Assembly: GCA_033558025.1 (NCBI GenBank)
Contig: JAUCEF010000001.1
Span: 1,860,001 to 1,924,000 of the forward strand
DNA length: 64,000 bases
Reading direction: 5' to 3'
Source of the DNA: Phytophthora sp. 'mugwort'
Lineage: Eukaryota; Oomycota; Peronosporomycetes; Peronosporales; Peronosporaceae
Below the pieces are notes generated by a model that made no database searches, was not told where the DNA came from, and was given only the letters and a program-made list of their open reading frames with translations. Position 1 is the stretch's first letter, and every line of letters starts with the position of its first letter. Shown in pieces: positions 61,695 through 64,000 of this stretch. Position numbers and translations under genes: made by a program.

Positions 61695-64000
61695 CATCTT
61701 CGTCTTGTCGATATGATCATACCGTTGTGATCAGGGATGCGCAAAATTGTATTGTTATATTTTATGCCTGCCAGTAAAAAGTCAATCAATAAATGGTCAA
61801 TTGTTTATTGGGATCCCAATAACTCGACTCTCTGGCTCACGCCACACCCTGTCGCACATTGCGACCATCACATCGGATTACAGCGGCGACCAATTGGGTG
61901 TCCTATAGGTTACGATTGTACTCAAGAAAAGAAGCGCCTTAGGATGCATCGCGCGCCGGTACTCGCTCCAAACGCAGCTGGCTCGCGAGAACAGTCTCTC
62001 TACCTCGTTGGACGTGCTGGGGATCCAGCACAGGTCCATGCAGTGAGACGGTGGGCGGTTGTCCTCCTCACCGCAGTACACGGTCTGCGAATCCAATGCT
62101 CTCTTCTGCTGTTGCTTCGTCACCTTCGTCGTCGCGCAACAAGACGACTAAGCGCAGTGGCTTCTGAGGCGTTCATGCGCCACTCGCTCCCGGTCAAAAC
62201 CCTCACGACGCCGAGATCGAAGTGCGGCGCCTTCACGACGCTGGAGGCGGTTGGCGCGAGGTACCTCTCGGTCACAGAAAGAGCTGGATCACCCGGTCGA
62301 AGGCCGATAGTTCACGGTCTCCTTGGCCACCAGCTTGAAGCCGCATGCTGGCGCTCTGGACGTTCCCCAGCGATTCGAAGAGCTTGCGGCTTGATCTTCT
62401 TTCGTGGTGCGAGGAGGCAGTCGACCAGCTCGGGGTCGGTGCGATCGACATGGCCCTTGATGATCATGTAGCGGTCCAGCATAGCATAAGTGCTGCTCCA
62501 TTTCGTCGGTAAAAATTCGGGGAATCGAGAAGTGATGCATTTGGACCTCCACGTATGAGCGAGAGAGCCAACCGCATAGCAACTACTATGAATGTGTATC
62601 CCGTGCATGTGTGGGCCGCAAACCGCACGTCCAAACCTTGTCGATTATTGGGCGTGAATGTCCTCCAGCCTAATAAATAATTTCGATTGATTTAATTGGA
62701 TTATTTGAAAGGCCAGTTAATTTTTTGCGCATCCCTGGTTGTAACCCAAACACACGCAGATGATCCAGTCTAGGCCTCACCTTGAATCCCAACGCATGCG
62801 GTGTCACGGTCGTTTGCTCCGTTTTTCTAGAAGGTGTTTTTTATGATGCACACCGCCGTACCCACTGCTTCAGCCCACCACTCCGTCGGAACGCCCGTGT
62901 GGTGCAGCATTCTTCGATTTTCTCCATAGTGGTTCGGTTCATCTGTTCTGCCACTCTGTTTTGCTAAGGGCTATACGGTACGGTCCGCTGGTGCATACAC
63001 CTTTCAGGACACCGATGTTTGCCATCCCCTTATTCACGAACTCCGTTCCGTTGTCCGACCACAGACACTTGATCCGTTCTCCACATTATTTTCGTAGAAC
63101 GCCTTGAGCTCCTTCGCCATGTCGCTTTGCCTTTTCGGGAAGTCGGCCACTATATATCTCGAGAAGTCGTCCACAAACGTCAGCATATACTTGGTCCCAC
63201 CCCCGAAGGCTTCTACATTGGGCCCAGCACATCCATGAGGACAAGCTCCAACACATGCCGTGTGATGGGAACGGTGTGACCGTTTGCTTGCCCTGCAGGC
63301 AACCATCACACAGCGTCTCAATGTCTTTCTTGGCTGCCGGTATACCGTTCGTGCCGCGCTGTGTCCTTATCAGACAGTTCTTGCTCGAGTGACCCATGCG
63401 ATCGTACCATAGCTCCCACTCACTATCGGGTCGGCGCATTGCACAAAGTGTGCTAGCTTCTGCAGGCCTTCCATCATGTACGCCTTGCTGATCTTCTTCC
63501 CCAGCACCATCGCGCTGCCCTTGGCCCATATGACGCAGAAAGAACGCTGAAATCTCATGTTCAATCCACGCTCAGCAAGCTTTCTCACCGACAGCAACAG
63601 TCTGTCGAGTCCTGGGATGTACAATACATCCACCGTCTTGATGCGCTTGTAGTCCAGACTAGTCAATTGTACCGTTCCTTGACCTTCCACGCGCAACTTC
63701 TTGCCGTCTGCAATCATCACCTCGATACCAGCGTCCTAGGTCTTGTACCCGAGAAGATCACCACTGTGCAGAGTCATGTGGGCAGTCAAGCCACTATCAA
63801 TCAACAATCCCTCCATGAGTTCCGTTTCCACAGCGAGGATCTCGTCGTCGTCACCGTTCCGTACCCGGTCGGTTCCGCTCCATGTGCCCAACTGTGTTAC
63901 ACGTGAAGCACTTGCTTTAAGTGAAACTTTAGCGTTCCTCCGCGGAACGCTGCCTTTGCGACAGTTCCCTCGGCCTCTTTGAACCGCCCAGCATTCACCA
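61695..64000 (-). mobile_element. Second Ty1/copia element, decayed, running off right edge
   Basis: On the minus strand from the right edge inward there is a zinc-knuckle-like CFTCNTVGHMERNRP, protease LIDSGLTAHM, VEGQGTVQLTSL and LLSVRKLAERGLNM. The pre-integrase motif follows (LWYDRMGHSSKNCL ... CDGCLQGKQT), then integrase with TKYMLTFVDDFSRYI and LWSDNGTEF, and DHLRVFGLQ at the hAT border. Beyond the hAT insertion, RYDHIDKTKM continues the integrase C-terminal end and then homology stops near 61695. RT and LTR are not in view. Many stops and frameshifts are present. It differs from the element at 8 kb. Confidence 0.75.
61732..62737 (-). mobile_element. Nonautonomous hAT derivative with TIRs and 8-bp duplication
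   Basis: Starts CAGGGATGCGCAAAATT and ends AATTTTTTGCGCATCCCTG, matching 15-bp hAT-type inverted termini. Flanks are GTTGTGAT (61724-61731) and GTTGTAAC (62738-62745), an 8-bp target duplication with two mismatches. The interior from 61812 to about 62510 is nearly identical to 52495-53197 (transposase 3' part with the ERLFSRAS dimerisation domain). It then jumps to sequence matching about 54730-54951, so it is a deletion derivative lacking about 1.5 kb. Confidence 0.85.

Overview
This window looks like nuclear DNA of an oomycete, most likely a Phytophthora. Genes are compact and GC-rich, with few, short (about 50-100 nt) GT-AG introns. Several starts are preceded by the oomycete initiator/flanking element (TCATTYYNCAWTTT-like). 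One gene is a secreted acidic-repeat protein, and the mobile DNA (Ty1/copia, hAT, pogo and Harbinger relics) has the typical Phytophthora look. The species cannot be fixed from sequence alone.

Layout. 0-4 kb: the 3' part of an LRR-like gene running off the left edge, then a decayed trypsin-like relic broken up by a pogo-like fragment and tRNA-like pieces. 4.6-8 kb: a GPI-anchored EGF-like surface protein and a six-exon double-C2 protein. 8.04-13.87 kb: a dead Ty1/copia retrotransposon with both LTRs, a likely 5-bp target duplication and an unexpected antisense chromodomain-like reading region. 14-16.2 kb: a TM9SF endomembrane protein. 17.7-27.7 kb: an intronless 9.9-kb ORF encoding a myosin motor fused to UVR-like repeats, twenty CBS motifs, a PB1 domain and a C-terminal membrane anchor. 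27.8-33.8 kb, minus strand: a STIMATE-like membrane protein, a myotubularin phosphatase and Misato. 35-37.5 kb: the secreted repeat protein. 37.7-40.4 kb: a cyclase carrying a voltage-sensor-like membrane domain. 42.3-44.7 kb: a PHD-JmjC-4CXXC protein whose iron ligands are missing. 44.8-46.1 kb: a SPOUT1-type methyltransferase. 46.4-56.2 kb: a transposon graveyard. 56.3-61.1 kb: an unknown membrane protein, a helicase-fragment protein and a class II DAHP synthase. 61.7-64 kb: a decayed copia element interrupted by a 1-kb hAT derivative.

How the genes relate. There is no operon-like logic. Several neighbours (myosin-CBS-PB1, STIMATE-like, myotubularin, double C2, TM9SF, voltage-sensor cyclase) act at membranes or in phosphoinositide, calcium or nucleotide signalling, but that grouping is only an observation. 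The strongest candidates for unusual biology are the tail-anchored myosin-CBS-PB1 giant, the voltage-sensor cyclase, the pseudo-demethylase and the antisense cargo of the copia element. Exon borders were placed by eye from splice consensus and reading-frame continuity; each spliced model given closes in frame.
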